Of a DNA stretch of 64,000 nucleotides, positions 1 through 8,923 are shown piece by piece. The notes beneath the pieces were generated by a model. The model did no database searches, was not told where the DNA came from, and was given only the letters and a program-made list of their open reading frames with translations. This stretch comes from an uncultured Collinsella sp. (GTDB lineage: Bacteria > Actinomycetota > Coriobacteriia > Coriobacteriales > Coriobacteriaceae), in NCBI GenBank assembly GCA_947507155.1, contig CANNOC010000003.1:46554-110553 (forward strand), read 5' to 3'. The first letter of the stretch is position 1. Every line of letters begins with the position of its first letter. A program made the position numbers and the translations under genes.

Positions 1-191
1 CACAGGGGGCGGCCCGTGCAGATAAATGCCTTGTGCCCCGCATCACGCAGTGCATGAAACGCCTCAACCACCGTCTGCGAGGGGCGAACCGCCGAAAAGT
101 CCTTATCGGTCATATCGTCGGGATCGAACGACGTCAGCGTGCCGTCCACGTCAAAAAAGAGCACAGCGGAATCGGGGCACGCATCAATCAT
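1..191 (-). CDS. HAD-superfamily hydrolase, 5' part only (runs off the window edge)
   Basis: Only the first 63 codons lie in the window; the rest is beyond base 1. The start is ATG at 191 on the minus strand, with GAAAGGA as ribosome-binding site. Near the N-terminus is DVDGTLT (residues 14-20), the nucleophile motif I of HAD phosphatases with the first Asp as phospho-acceptor. It is followed near residue 60 by CTGRP, typical of motif II in Cof-type sugar-phosphate phosphatases. The family dephosphorylates small phosphorylated metabolites in the cytoplasm, but the substrate cannot be told from this fragment. It is divergent from the rRNA methyltransferase that starts 75 bases away, so promoters for both should lie in that gap. 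Confidence 0.85.
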   Translation of the reverse strand, partial: MIDACPDSAVLFFDVDGTLTSFDPDDMTDKDFSAVRPSQTVVEAFHALRDAGHKAFICTGRPL

Positions 192-266
192 ATGGGTTCC
201 TTTCGAGGATAAGGGCAAACGGAGCATCCATCATATAATGGAGCGACGCAACCAGAGAGGTCACCC

Positions 267-2837
267 ATGGAATTTTACGCAAGCTGCCCCGAGGGCTTTG
301 AGTCCGCACTCGCCGATGAGCTTAAACGCCTCGGGCTTTCGCATGTCCGCCGCCTGAAGGGCCGCGCCACGTTTGAGGGCGAGCTTGAAGAAGGCTACCG
401 CGCCTGTCTGTGGTCACGCTTGGCGAGCCGCGTGTTTGTGGTGCTTGGGCGCTTTGAGGCGCAGGATGCCGACGAGCTGTACGACGGCGTTTACGACATC
501 GCTTGGGAGACCATCATCCGCCCCGGCGCCACCATCGCCATTACCGCCCGCGGCGTGACCGAGCAGCTGCGCAACACGCACTTCTCTGCCCTGCGCGCCA
601 AAGACGCGCTGTGCGACCGCCTGGCCGAGACCACGGGCCGTCGCGCCGATGTCGATGCCGCCGACCCCGACGTTCACCTGCTGCTTTCGTTGCGCCAGCG
701 CCGCGCGAGCATAAGCCTGGACCTTTCGGGCGACCCGCTGTTCAAACGCCTGCCGCCTGCCGCGACCCGCGCCGGCGAGGGCACACACGTGCTGCGCCCC
801 GACTACGCTGCCCTAGTGCTGGCGCAGGTCGGCTGGACCGCACTGTGCGAGCGCGAGCTGACGGCCGACGATTACGAGAACGAAGCCCTGCCCACGCTGG
901 TCGACGCCTCGTGCGCCGGTGGCGGTCTGCTGTTGGAGGCCGTGAACATTCTGACCGACCGCGCCCCGGGCGCTGCACGCGAGCGCTGGGGTTTTGAGGG
1001 CTGGCAGCTGCACGACGCCGCTCTGTGGGAGCAGTTGCTTGCCGAGGCACGCGAGCGCGAGGCGGCAGCACGTGAGCGCCAGGCACGCATCGTGGCCGTA
1101 GACATCGACCCCGCCGCCCGCAAGACCGCTGAGCGCATGGTCAAGTGTGCCGGCTACAAGCGCTTTGTCGATTTTTGCGCCGCCAAGTCCGTCACCGTGC
1201 TGGACCATGTGGGCGCTGTCGCCGGTGCCGCCGTGGTCGCGGATACGACCGAGACCCCGCTTTCGCTCATGCACGACGCCATGACGCTCATCGGCGAGCT
1301 GCGCCGCGCGCCCGAGCTTGCCGCGGCGCCGGTCGCCGCGCTCACCCGCGATGGATTGTTGGCCCGCGCGCTCCACGCCGAGCCCGAGCGCTCGATCGCC
1401 GTCATGCCCAACAACGAGGAGGCGACCGTCGAAGTCTGGCCTTCGCTCGACCACGCCGCCGCAGCGTTTGAGGCTGCGACTAGTGCGGATGCCGAGGCCG
1501 AGGTCACGGATGCCGACGAAGTCAACGACAACGACAACGCCGGCACCCCCATGCCCGAGCCTGCCGCCATGCTCGACCTGGGCGACGGCAAGCCGCTGCC
1601 CGTGCTCATCCCGGAGTCCGAGCAGTTCGCCAACCGCCTGCGCAAGAATGCCCGTCTGCGCCGCAAGTGGGCCAAGCGCGAGGGCGTGAGCTGCTACCGC
1701 GTCTACGATGCCGACCTGCCCGATTACTCCGCCGCCATCGACCTGTACGAGGGTTGCCCGCAGACGCCGGGCCGCTGGCTCGTCATCGCCGAATACGCCG
1801 CGCCCAAGACCATCGATCCCACGCTGGCCCAGGCCCGCATGCTCGACATCTTGACCATCGCGCCGCGCATCCTAGATGTTCCCGCCGAGCATGTGCACGC
1901 CAAGGCCCGCATGCGTTCGCGCGGCGGCTCGCAGTACGGCAAGCAGGGCGCCGGCAAGGGCGGATCGGGCGAGCGCGCCAACATCGCGCGCCGTCGCCTG
2001 CCGCTCATCGAAGAGGGTGGACTCACCTTTGCCGTCAACTTTGACGACTATTTGGATGTGGGCATCTTCCTGGACCACCGCGTCACCCGCAACCTGGTGC
2101 GCGAGCACGCCAAACAGGCGCGCCGCTTCCTCAACCTGTTTGCCTACACCGGCACCGCCACCTGCTATGCGGCAGACGGCGGCGTCGAGGAGACCGTGAC
2201 GGTCGACCTTTCCAACACCTACCTGGACTGGGCCGAGCGCAACATGCGCCAGAACGGCTTTGTTGGCCCGCAGCATCACTTTGTGCGCGATGACGTGCTC
2301 GCCTGGATTCGCGACCAGCGCCAGACGCGCAACCGCTGGGACCTGATTTTTGTCGACCCGCCCACGTTTTCGAACTCGTCCAAGATGGGCCGCCGCACCT
2401 GGGATGTCCAGCGCGACCATGTTGAGCTTTTGGCCGGCGTATCTCGCCTGCTCGCACAGGGCGGACATGCCATCTTTAGCTGCAACCTGCGCGGCTTTCG
2501 CCCCGAAACGCGCAAGCTCGCACGCGCGGGCGTCGTGCTGGAGAACATTTCGGCGCAGACCATCCCCGAGGATTTCGCACGCAACCAGAAGGTGCATCAT
2601 TGCTATATCGTGCGCCGACTGCCCATCGAGGACGCCATGGCCGAGGTCGGTTTTAGCGCCGAGGAGATTGCCGAGCGAACCGAGGAGCTGCGCAACCCCG
2701 AGGCGCGCAAGCCTCGTGCAGCAGCGCCCGCGCACGCGCAGGCCGGCGACCGAGGACCGCGCGGCGACGGCAAGCCCGCCTGCGCAGGCAAGCCCAAAAA
2801 GAAGAAGTTCTACGCCAGCAAGCCCAAGGGCAAATAA
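267..2837 (+). CDS. rlmL: Bifunctional-type 23S rRNA guanine methyltransferase (RlmKL architecture)
   Basis: This 856-residue protein has the RlmKL layout: a THUMP-type RNA-binding N-terminus (about 1-160), an RlmL-like methyltransferase region (about 165-400), an acidic linker (about 400-440), an RlmK-like methyltransferase (about 450-800) and a Lys-rich tail. The RlmK half is intact: SAM motif NLFAYTGTAT near 622 and VDPPTFSNSSK near 695, which in the family makes m7G2069 of 23S rRNA. The RlmL half looks decayed. Motif I reads DASCAGGG near 211 instead of DPxCGSGT, and no NPPY motif, needed for N2-guanine methylation, can be found. Activity is therefore likely only from the C-terminal half. 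The ATG at 267 follows a GAGAGG site. It is a single-gene unit ending at a 20-bp inverted repeat. Confidence 0.88.
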   Translation: MEFYASCPEGFESALADELKRLGLSHVRRLKGRATFEGELEEGYRACLWSRLASRVFVVLGRFEAQDADELYDGVYDIAWETIIRPGATIAITARGVTEQLRNTHFSALRAKDALCDRLAETTGRRADVDAADPDVHLLLSLRQRRASISLDLSGDPLFKRLPPAATRAGEGTHVLRPDYAALVLAQVGWTALCERELTADDYENEALPTLVDASCAGGGLLLEAVNILTDRAPGAARERWGFEGWQLHDAALWEQLLAEAREREAAARERQARIVAVDIDPAARKTAERMVKCAGYKRFVDFCAAKSVTVLDHVGAVAGAAVVADTTETPLSLMHDAMTLIGELRRAPELAAAPVAALTRDGLLARALHAEPERSIAVMPNNEEATVEVWPSLDHAAAAFEAATSADAEAEVTDADEVNDNDNAGTPMPEPAAMLDLGDGKPLPVLIPESEQFANRLRKNARLRRKWAKREGVSCYRVYDADLPDYSAAIDLYEGCPQTPGRWLVIAEYAAPKTIDPTLAQARMLDILTIAPRILDVPAEHVHAKARMRSRGGSQYGKQGAGKGGSGERANIARRRLPLIEEGGLTFAVNFDDYLDVGIFLDHRVTRNLVREHAKQARRFLNLFAYTGTATCYAADGGVEETVTVDLSNTYLDWAERNMRQNGFVGPQHHFVRDDVLAWIRDQRQTRNRWDLIFVDPPTFSNSSKMGRRTWDVQRDHVELLAGVSRLLAQGGHAIFSCNLRGFRPETRKLARAGVVLENISAQTIPEDFARNQKVHHCYIVRRLPIEDAMAEVGFSAEEIAERTEELRNPEARKPRAAAPAHAQAGDRGPRGDGKPACAGKPKKKKFYASKPKGK

Positions 2838-2840
2838 CAA

Positions 2841-2907
2841 AGTTGCGGTGGAATAGTTCCTAAAAAAGCCTGGTAAAGGCCCAAACAGGAACTATTTCAC
2901 CGCAACT
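2841..2907. repeat. 20-bp inverted repeat (intergenic palindrome), possible terminator
   Basis: Arms at 2841-2860 and 2888-2907 match over 20 bases with one mismatch, around a 27-base loop. The motif GTTGCGGTGGAATAGTTCC recurs in part at 47213-47235, so this is a dispersed repeat and not only a terminator. It lies between convergent genes (rlmKL and kdpE) and could stop both transcripts. Confidence 0.7.
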
Positions 2908-2931
2908 CATAGTGGAATGGTGGTTGGCGAT

Positions 2932-3645
2932 CTAGCCTTGGGTGACCAATCGGTAACCGATACCCACGTGCGTTTGGATATAGCGCGGATGCGCGGGATC
3001 AGACTCGATCTTCTTGCGTAGCGTGCCCATAAAGACACGCAGGCTCGCCAGGTCGCTCTTGGTTGCCGTGCCCCAAATCTCGTGCAGGATAAACTGATGC
3101 GTCAGCACCTTGTCGGCGTTATGCGCTAGCAGACACAGGAGCTTGTACTCGATCGGCGTCAAATGCAGCTCCTCGCCATCCATCGTGGCGATGCCAGCAT
3201 CAAAATCGATATGCAGCTCGCCGGTATCGAACGAACCCTCGGAGACAACGCCGCCTGTCTGTGCATACGAAAGACGCCTGAGCGTCGTGCGAATGCGCGC
3301 GAGCAGCTCCTCGACCGAAAACGGCTTGGTCAGGTAGTCGTCAGCACCGGCATCGAGTGCGCGAATCTTGTCCGCATCCTCGCTGCGCGCCGAGACCACA
3401 ATGATCGGCATGCCCGACCATGCGCGCACCGACTCCACTACCTTGACGCCGTCCATATCGGGCAGGCCCAGATCGAGCAGCACAATGCTCGGCGCCTGCG
3501 ATGAGGCGGCGGCGATGGCGGCGTGGGCGGTCTCCACGGCCATATGGCGCAAGCCGTGCGCCTCGAGCGCGGCAACGATAAGGTTGCGAACAGCTGGGTC
3601 GTCCTCAACGACCAAGATGAGCGGTTTTACGGCAGAGTTCGACAC
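2932..3645 (-). CDS. kdpE: KdpE-type response regulator (OmpR/PhoB family)
   Basis: The 237-residue protein has a receiver domain (about 8-120) with acidic pocket EDD at 14-16, phospho-acceptor Asp58 in LLDLGLPDMDG and a KPF motif. The C-terminal part (about 135-235) is a winged-helix DNA-binding domain ending in HVGIGYRLV. The family takes phosphate from its sensor kinase and activates promoters, classically kdpFABC. I chose the GTG start at 3645 because AAGGAG lies seven bases upstream; an in-frame extension to 3726 overlaps kdpD and has no ribosome-binding site. The gene starts 4 bases after kdpD ends, so the two are co-transcribed and probably translationally coupled. No kdpFABC is present; the nearest K+ transporter is kup upstream in the same direction. 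Confidence 0.9.
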   Translation of the reverse strand: MSNSAVKPLILVVEDDPAVRNLIVAALEAHGLRHMAVETAHAAIAAASSQAPSIVLLDLGLPDMDGVKVVESVRAWSGMPIIVVSARSEDADKIRALDAGADDYLTKPFSVEELLARIRTTLRRLSYAQTGGVVSEGSFDTGELHIDFDAGIATMDGEELHLTPIEYKLLCLLAHNADKVLTHQFILHEIWGTATKSDLASLRVFMGTLRKKIESDPAHPRYIQTHVGIGYRLVTQG

Positions 3646-3649
3646 AGTG

Positions 3650-5275
3650 CTACTCCTTATCAAACGAAACGTCGGCGGCGGGAAGTTCAATCGTAAAGAC
3701 CGAACCGTGCGGGTCCGCCGCGGCAACCTCTATGCTACCGCCATGCGCCAACGCAATGGAACGGCAGAGTGAAAGACCCAGGCCCACGCTGCGGTGGCTG
3801 TCGGCCAGACCATGGTTGGCGGTATAGAACGACTCAAAGATCCGCTCGCGGTCCTCGGGTGCGATGCCCGGACCATCATCGGCCACCGAGCACGCCACGC
3901 GTCCATCGTCGACGCTAATCGAAATCACGATATGCGAGCCTGCGGGCGTATAGGTGATGGCGTTGTTCACCAGATTGACCACCAGCTGCACCATCAGGCG
4001 CGCATCGACGTTGACGAGCGCCGGCTCATCGCACGCCACCACCTTAAGGTCGTGCTCGCGCACGGCCGGATTTACGTGGCGCAGTGCCTCCTCGACGATA
4101 TCATCCATGAGCTCGAGTGTAGTCGACAGATGCATGCCCCCGCCCTCGAGCTTGGTGATGGCGAGCAGGTTCTCGACGGTAGCGTTGAGCCATTGCGCAT
4201 CCGAGCGAATGGACAGGAGCAGGCCGCGGCGCGTCTGGCTATCGAGCACGGCCGTGCCGGTCGAGCCCTGGTCGAGCAGCACGTCGGCATTGCCCGAAAT
4301 ACTGGTGAGTGGCGTGCGCAGGTCGTGCGAGATGGAGCGCAGCAGGTTGGCGCGCAGCTGCTCGTTTTTGGCGAGCACCGCCGCCTCCTCGCGGGCCTCC
4401 ATGGCGCGGGCGCGATCGAGTGCCAGCTCGCCTTCGCTCACGATGGCATCGGCAAGTGTCCGCTCCTCGTGCGTCAGCACGTCGGGCTCGGCAACGATAG
4501 CCAGCACGCCCACCACCGAGGCGGGGTCGCCCGAGCGCACGAAGCCGTCACCTGTGCGGACCGTCAGGTAGATGCCATAAAACGCCGAGCCGCCAAACGT
4601 GGCGTCGAGCGGGGTTCCCACGTAAGCCGACGCCGAGAGTCGCGGTGGCATCTGGGGCGTCAGCTGGTGCACCGGCGCGGCATCGCCCACAGCCGTGTAC
4701 GTCGCACGCGGCAGCAGGTCATCATCGTCGGCGTCGGCGCTGTACCACACGACCGGACAGCCCGAAAGACGAGCCAGCTGCGTTGCCATGGCATGGATAA
4801 TTTGCTGCTGGTCGGCACACCGCTGTAGCATGCGGTTAGTCTCGAGCACCATATGCGTGCGGCGGTCGCTGGCGGCAGCCTGTGCCAAGGCGCGGCGCAG
4901 GGCCAACGCAATCGAGCTCGACACAAGCGAGACCACGAACATGATGAAGAACATGCCGGGATAGCCGCGGTCGATAAGCGACAGCGAGTAGCGCGGGTCG
5001 ACAAACAAGAAGTTGTAGAGCGCCACGGCGGCAGCCGAGCTCAGCAAGCAATACAGGCGACTCCAGGTAAAGAATGCGCACAGCTGAACGGCGAACACAT
5101 AGACAATCATGATGCTCGGCGCGAGACCCGGATGGTCGAGCAGCGCGCCTACAATCGTCGCTGCGACCAGCAGCCCCGCCGATACGCAGGCGTCATACAG
5201 AGGAGTGCGGCGCGTCAGCGTTGTGCGCCGCCACCAAAAGCTATCGGCAATATCGCCGTCCGCACGGACGTCCAT
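3650..5275 (-). CDS. kdpD: KdpD-like sensor histidine kinase lacking the N-terminal KdpD/Usp sensor domains
   Basis: At 541 residues this is much shorter than classical KdpD (about 890). It begins directly with a four-helix DUF4118-type membrane block (about 20-130), then a GAF-like domain (about 150-290). The kinase core follows: SHDLRTPLTSISG with the phospho-His, LVNLVNNAITYTP (N box), DDGPGIAPEDRERIFE (G1) and GLGLSLCRSIALAHGG (G2). The cytoplasmic KdpD sensor and universal-stress domains of the long form are absent. With KdpE just downstream it forms a two-component system. Its place after kup and a small membrane protein suggests control of K+ uptake in this operon, but that is inference. 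Start at ATG 5275 with a weak GAGAGGGG site. Confidence 0.88.
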   Translation of the reverse strand: MDVRADGDIADSFWWRRTTLTRRTPLYDACVSAGLLVAATIVGALLDHPGLAPSIMIVYVFAVQLCAFFTWSRLYCLLSSAAAVALYNFLFVDPRYSLSLIDRGYPGMFFIMFVVSLVSSSIALALRRALAQAAASDRRTHMVLETNRMLQRCADQQQIIHAMATQLARLSGCPVVWYSADADDDDLLPRATYTAVGDAAPVHQLTPQMPPRLSASAYVGTPLDATFGGSAFYGIYLTVRTGDGFVRSGDPASVVGVLAIVAEPDVLTHEERTLADAIVSEGELALDRARAMEAREEAAVLAKNEQLRANLLRSISHDLRTPLTSISGNADVLLDQGSTGTAVLDSQTRRGLLLSIRSDAQWLNATVENLLAITKLEGGGMHLSTTLELMDDIVEEALRHVNPAVREHDLKVVACDEPALVNVDARLMVQLVVNLVNNAITYTPAGSHIVISISVDDGRVACSVADDGPGIAPEDRERIFESFYTANHGLADSHRSVGLGLSLCRSIALAHGGSIEVAAADPHGSVFTIELPAADVSFDKE

Positions 5276-5306
5276 CAGCGCCCCGCCCCTCTCTCAAAAA
5301 CAAAAA

Positions 5307-5338
5307 CCACCACAAAGGGACAGACACCTTTGTGGTGG
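5307..5338. repeat. GGGACAG-type palindrome
   Basis: CCACCACAAAGG and CCTTTGTGGTGG form perfect 12-bp arms around GACAGACA. It lies between kdpD and the small membrane protein gene. Copies with related sequence occur near 40201 and 41887, and other members of the GGGACAG family elsewhere in the window. Confidence 0.75.
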
Positions 5339-5388
5339 CTTTCCCTCGTGGTGGTTCTAAGTGTAAAGCCTTCTACGACCGGCAGCCG

Positions 5389-5583
5389 CTAGACAAACAG
5401 CACGTGCGCGAGCAGTGCGCACACGCACACCGCTCCAAATACCAGTGCCACGATCGAAATCACGCGATCGGCCATGTCCATGTTGGCGCGATTCGTAAAG
5501 AACCGATCTTCGGCGGCGTCGACGCGCGCCTCACGCACCATCTCGGCCGCAAGATCGCGACCATCAAGTACCTTTGCATCCAT
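5389..5583 (-). CDS. Small single-pass membrane protein between kup and kdpD
   Basis: A 64-residue protein with a charged N-terminal half (DAKVLDGRDLAAEMVREARV) and one hydrophobic helix near the C-terminus (VISIVALVFGAVCVCALLA). I recognise no family. The ATG at 5583 is chosen over the one at 5613 because GGGAGG sits just upstream. It is transcribed in the same direction as kup (70 bases upstream) and kdpDE (downstream, after a palindromic repeat). Small one-helix proteins often belong to K+ transport systems (KdpF is an example), but there is no sequence similarity here that I can claim, so an accessory role in K+ uptake is only a guess from position. Confidence 0.65.
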   Translation of the reverse strand: MDAKVLDGRDLAAEMVREARVDAAEDRFFTNRANMDMADRVISIVALVFGAVCVCALLAHVLFV

Positions 5584-5652
5584 GGTTTCCTCCCAGGACT
5601 CAATCCCTGTCATTGCAAGCCTGCCCGTTCGCAGCCAAACCTTAAGCGGCGC

Positions 5653-7680
5653 CTACGGACGCTCGTTGGGGGCCAGGCGCTGCATCTTGTTCACAGCCTT
5701 GAACTTGGTAAACAGCGGCACATACTCAAAGCTCACGTTGGAGTTCTCCAGGCCGTACCAGCGCGCAGGCGTACCGGCAAAGCGGCGGATAATGTACTTG
5801 AGCGTGATGGCCGTACGCTCGCTCGGCTCCACGTCACTCTCGGGCGCCAGGAGCTTGCGGATCATGACGAACTTGAACGTACCGATGTTGCCCGGATCCT
5901 TGTAGACCGAGTAGTCATGCATCTGCGGCGGCAGCTCGCCAGTGGCGGCAAGATCCTGAACAACCTGGCGCAGGTAGGCGTTCACGCGCTGGTTAACCTT
6001 GTAGCCCAGGTACAGATGCACGCGGAACACGTAGTCGGTGCCGAATGTCTCGACCGAATAGGCAAAGGTGTGCGGCTCATCCATGGTCTCGACATTCACG
6101 AACCACCAGGCGCGAGCGCGCTTGGGATGCTTGTCCAGAATCGAGTAGACGATATCGCGGTCGATATAGTCGGTATGGGTGTCCTTGGTCAGGTACACGA
6201 TGTTGTCGCTCAGGCGCTCGTAGCGATCGTCGTCGCGCAGGCGCTTGAGCTGCGGCAGGTAGCTGCGCAGCGGCAGCAGCGTAAACTGGCGCTGCTCGAC
6301 CGCCGTGCCATTGTACCAGCACACCATGATGCCCATGATGAGCATGGCCATCAGAATGGTGAAATAGCCACCGTGGAAGAACTTGGTGAGCGAACTCACG
6401 AAGAAGAAGCCCTCGAGCAAAAGGAAGAAGGCCGCGAAAATCCACGGAGCAACCTTGAGCTTGCGCTCCTCGTGCAGGTAGAAGAAGAGCAGCAGCGTGG
6501 TGCACATCATAGTCAGCGTAATGGCAAGGCCATACGCGGCTTCCATATGCGCCGAGTTCTGGAACAGCAGCACCACGATGACGCAGCCCACAAGCATGAC
6601 GTTATTGACCATGGGAATATAGAGCTGGCCCTTGGTCTCGGCAGGATAGAAAACCTGCATGTGCGGCATGAGGTCCAGGCGGCTGGCCTCGGACACCAGC
6701 GAGAATGCGCCGGTAATGAGCGCCTGCGAGGCAATGATGGCCGCGACGGTGGAAAGGCCGACGGCAAACGGGCGCAGGCCCGGGGCGAGCATCTGGTAGA
6801 ACGGGTTGAGGTCGGCAATGCCCATGAGCTCGGGGTTGGCAGCGTTGTTCATAAGCCAAGCGCCCTGGCCCATATAGGAAAGCAGCAGGCAGCACTTAAC
6901 GAACGGCCAGGTGGCATAAATGTTACCGCGGCCAACGTGGCCCATGTCGGAGTAGAGCGCCTCGGCACCGGTGGTGGCAAGGAAGCAGCTGCCCAGAATC
7001 ATGATGCCCGCGTGGTTGTTGGGGCTCAGCAAAAAGGCGATGCCGCGCACCGGGTTGAGGCACAGCAGCACGGCGGGATGCTGGAAGACAAAGAACAGAC
7101 CCGTGCCGCCCAGGAACAGGAACCACAGCGTCATGATGGGGCCAAAGGCGTGACCGATCTTGGCCGTACCGATGCGCTGTACCAAGAAGAGCACGATGAT
7201 GATGGCGAGCGTAATGGCGACGACGCGGCCCTGGTCATCGCCCAGCACGGCATGGACCGCCGGGATGGTGCGCAGGCCCTCGATGGCCGTAGTCACGGTA
7301 ACGGCAGGCGTGAGGATGCCGTCGGCGAGCAGCGCGGCGCCACCCAGCATGGCAGGGATAATAAGCCACTTTCCGCAGCGCTTGACCAGGCTGTACAGGG
7401 CAAAGATGCCGCCCTCACCATGGTTATCGGCGCGCAGCGAGATGAGCACATACTTGATGGTGGTCAGCAGCGTGACCGTCCACACGACAAGGGAGAGCGC
7501 GCCGAGCACGAACTCCTCCGTGACGCTTCCGATGCCGCCGTTGCCGGCAACGAGCGCCTTGGTTACATACATAGGACTGGTGCCGATATCGCCGTACACC
7601 ACGCCCAGCGTGACGAGCATCGCCGAGATGCTCACAGGAATCGCAGCGTGCGAGGCTGCCTCCTTGGCCTTTTGTTCCAT
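5653..7680 (-). CDS. kup: Kup/HAK/KT-family low-affinity K+ transporter
   Basis: The 675-residue protein opens with GVVYGDIGTSPMYV, the signature first helix of Kup transporters. About twelve hydrophobic helices follow to about residue 460, then a long cytoplasmic C-terminal domain. E. coli Kup is 622 residues, so the length fits. The family imports K+ with protons across the cytoplasmic membrane. Start ATG 7680 has GGGAGGAAA upstream; a TTG further upstream is less likely. Downstream in the same orientation come a small membrane protein and kdpDE, an arrangement that suggests the two-component system controls this transporter rather than a Kdp ATPase. A TATAAT box lies about 36 bases before the start codon. 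I could not recognise a c-di-AMP (ydaO) riboswitch in the short leader. Confidence 0.93.
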   Translation of the reverse strand: MEQKAKEAASHAAIPVSISAMLVTLGVVYGDIGTSPMYVTKALVAGNGGIGSVTEEFVLGALSLVVWTVTLLTTIKYVLISLRADNHGEGGIFALYSLVKRCGKWLIIPAMLGGAALLADGILTPAVTVTTAIEGLRTIPAVHAVLGDDQGRVVAITLAIIIVLFLVQRIGTAKIGHAFGPIMTLWFLFLGGTGLFFVFQHPAVLLCLNPVRGIAFLLSPNNHAGIMILGSCFLATTGAEALYSDMGHVGRGNIYATWPFVKCCLLLSYMGQGAWLMNNAANPELMGIADLNPFYQMLAPGLRPFAVGLSTVAAIIASQALITGAFSLVSEASRLDLMPHMQVFYPAETKGQLYIPMVNNVMLVGCVIVVLLFQNSAHMEAAYGLAITLTMMCTTLLLFFYLHEERKLKVAPWIFAAFFLLLEGFFFVSSLTKFFHGGYFTILMAMLIMGIMVCWYNGTAVEQRQFTLLPLRSYLPQLKRLRDDDRYERLSDNIVYLTKDTHTDYIDRDIVYSILDKHPKRARAWWFVNVETMDEPHTFAYSVETFGTDYVFRVHLYLGYKVNQRVNAYLRQVVQDLAATGELPPQMHDYSVYKDPGNIGTFKFVMIRKLLAPESDVEPSERTAITLKYIIRRFAGTPARWYGLENSNVSFEYVPLFTKFKAVNKMQRLAPNERP

Positions 7681-7715
7681 AAGCCGGTTTCCTCCCAACT
7701 TTAATGTTCGAAGGA

Positions 7716-7744
7716 ATTATAGGTAATCGGCCCATGTTTGAATG
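7716..7744 (-). promoter_or_regulatory. Putative kup promoter
   Basis: On the minus strand a perfect TATAAT (7716-7721) is preceded at 17 bases by a weak CATTCA. It sits about 36 bases upstream of the kup ATG, which fits a short leader. The -35 match is poor, so the promoter may be weak or activator-dependent. Confidence 0.45.
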
Positions 7745-7804
7745 GCACTGTTTTCCCAGCTAGATAAACATTTATACGGCCTTTAAGCCATCTCGGCGAT
7801 ATGG

Positions 7805-7837
7805 AATGTGACAAAGGGACTGTCCCTTTGTCACATT
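7805..7837. repeat. Perfect 16-bp palindrome around GGGACTGTCCC
   Basis: AATGTGACAAAGGGAC and its exact complement are separated by one base. It lies immediately after the stop codon of the nitroreductase gene (minus strand) and could serve as its terminator. A near-identical copy is at 28395-28427, also touching the stop codon of a minus-strand gene. Confidence 0.8.
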
Positions 7838-7839
7838 CG

Positions 7840-8709
7840 TCATTTTCCGAGCCAGTTTTTGAACCACCACTCCATGGAGCGGCTCATCTCGGCCATAAAG
7901 GGACTGGTGTGTTTGCGGGCGTAGATATCCACCACGCGCTCGCCCACCTCGCGGGCATGCGGGCGAAACATCGCATCCATCTCGGCCACCTGCGCATCCA
8001 TGGTCGCGGCATCCGCACGGCAGTAGCGCTCCTCGTGCACCAGGTTCACCACGGGGTGCGCGATCGCCGGGCGCTCCTTACGGGGCGTGCCGATGATGAG
8101 CATCGACAGCGGCATGGTATAGGGCGGCAGATCGAGCAGCTCGGCAACTTCCTCGGCATTCTCGACGATATCACCGATATAGCAGCTCCCCAGGCCCAGG
8201 GCCTCGGCGGCAACCACGGCGTTTTGCGCGGCGATCACGGCATCCTGCGCCGCAATGGCAAAGTCGCCCAGACCCGGCGCACGACGGGGCGCCTTGCCCG
8301 TACGCTCTATAAACTCGGGCTCAAAGCAGCCCACATGCTCAAACAGATCGATCCACTTGGCATAATCGACCACAAATATGAGTGCCCAGGGCGCCTTGGC
8401 GATCATGGGCTGGTGGTCGCACAGGTCGGCCAGACGGTCCAGCGTAGCCTGTTCGCGGATGCTCACGATGGAATACATCATCATGGCGCCTGCCGACGGC
8501 GCACGGCTCGCCGCGTGCAGAATCGCCGCACGCTGCTCGTCGGTCACCGCCACGGGGCGACCGACGTCATCGCGCGCGAAGGCACGCGTAGACGAGCGAT
8601 GCTCCAAGATGTCCAGCACTGCATTGCCCGTAGTCTCGACCGGATAGCCGCCCGCGTCCATGCCAGCGCCCACGTCGCCCGCACTCGTCATACAAACCCG
8701 CTCGTTCAT
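7840..8709 (-). CDS. Nitroreductase-family FMN oxidoreductase
   Basis: A 289-residue nitroreductase-like protein. The N-terminal SSTRAFA (near 37) corresponds to the family's FMN phosphate-binding RRSxRxF motif, and SRAPSAGAMMMYS matches the helix that covers the flavin. GLGSCYIGDIVEN is the second conserved segment, usually followed by the NADPH-binding loop. Such enzymes reduce nitroaromatics, quinones or other electrophiles as dimers in the cytoplasm; the physiological substrate is unknown. It is longer than the usual 200 residues, with about 25 extra N-terminal residues and a C-terminal tail rich in Arg and Trp. It is divergent from the LTA-synthase-like gene. Start ATG 8709 has only a modest GGGTAGGG site; an internal ATG six codons later is possible. 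Confidence 0.85.
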   Translation of the reverse strand: MNERVCMTSAGDVGAGMDAGGYPVETTGNAVLDILEHRSSTRAFARDDVGRPVAVTDEQRAAILHAASRAPSAGAMMMYSIVSIREQATLDRLADLCDHQPMIAKAPWALIFVVDYAKWIDLFEHVGCFEPEFIERTGKAPRRAPGLGDFAIAAQDAVIAAQNAVVAAEALGLGSCYIGDIVENAEEVAELLDLPPYTMPLSMLIIGTPRKERPAIAHPVVNLVHEERYCRADAATMDAQVAEMDAMFRPHAREVGERVVDIYARKHTSPFMAEMSRSMEWWFKNWLGK

Positions 8710-8923
8710 CGCCCTACCCTCGCCATTTCTTTAAGAAGCCTTTACGTTTCCGTGTAATTCCCGTCCATTATCGCGCAGGTCGCCACTACATTGCGCCACA
8801 CCGCCACACGTGCGCGTTAATATGGCTGGTTGTTGTGCGCAGTCACCAATTGCAGCGCATATCTTGGTAACAATCGGGTAAACCCCCGCTTTCGTAGGTT
8901 TTAAGTTTGTGAGGAGTCTGAGC

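Noticed and set aside
5221..7704. Long open frame of 827 codons on the + strand
   Set aside because: It lies antisense to kup. Its composition (His/Gln/Arg/Gly-rich) is the usual shadow of high-GC codon bias; it has no domains and no ribosome-binding site.
7681..7800. c-di-AMP (ydaO) riboswitch before kup
   Set aside because: The distance from the TATAAT box to the start codon leaves only a leader of about 30 bases, too short for the aptamer.
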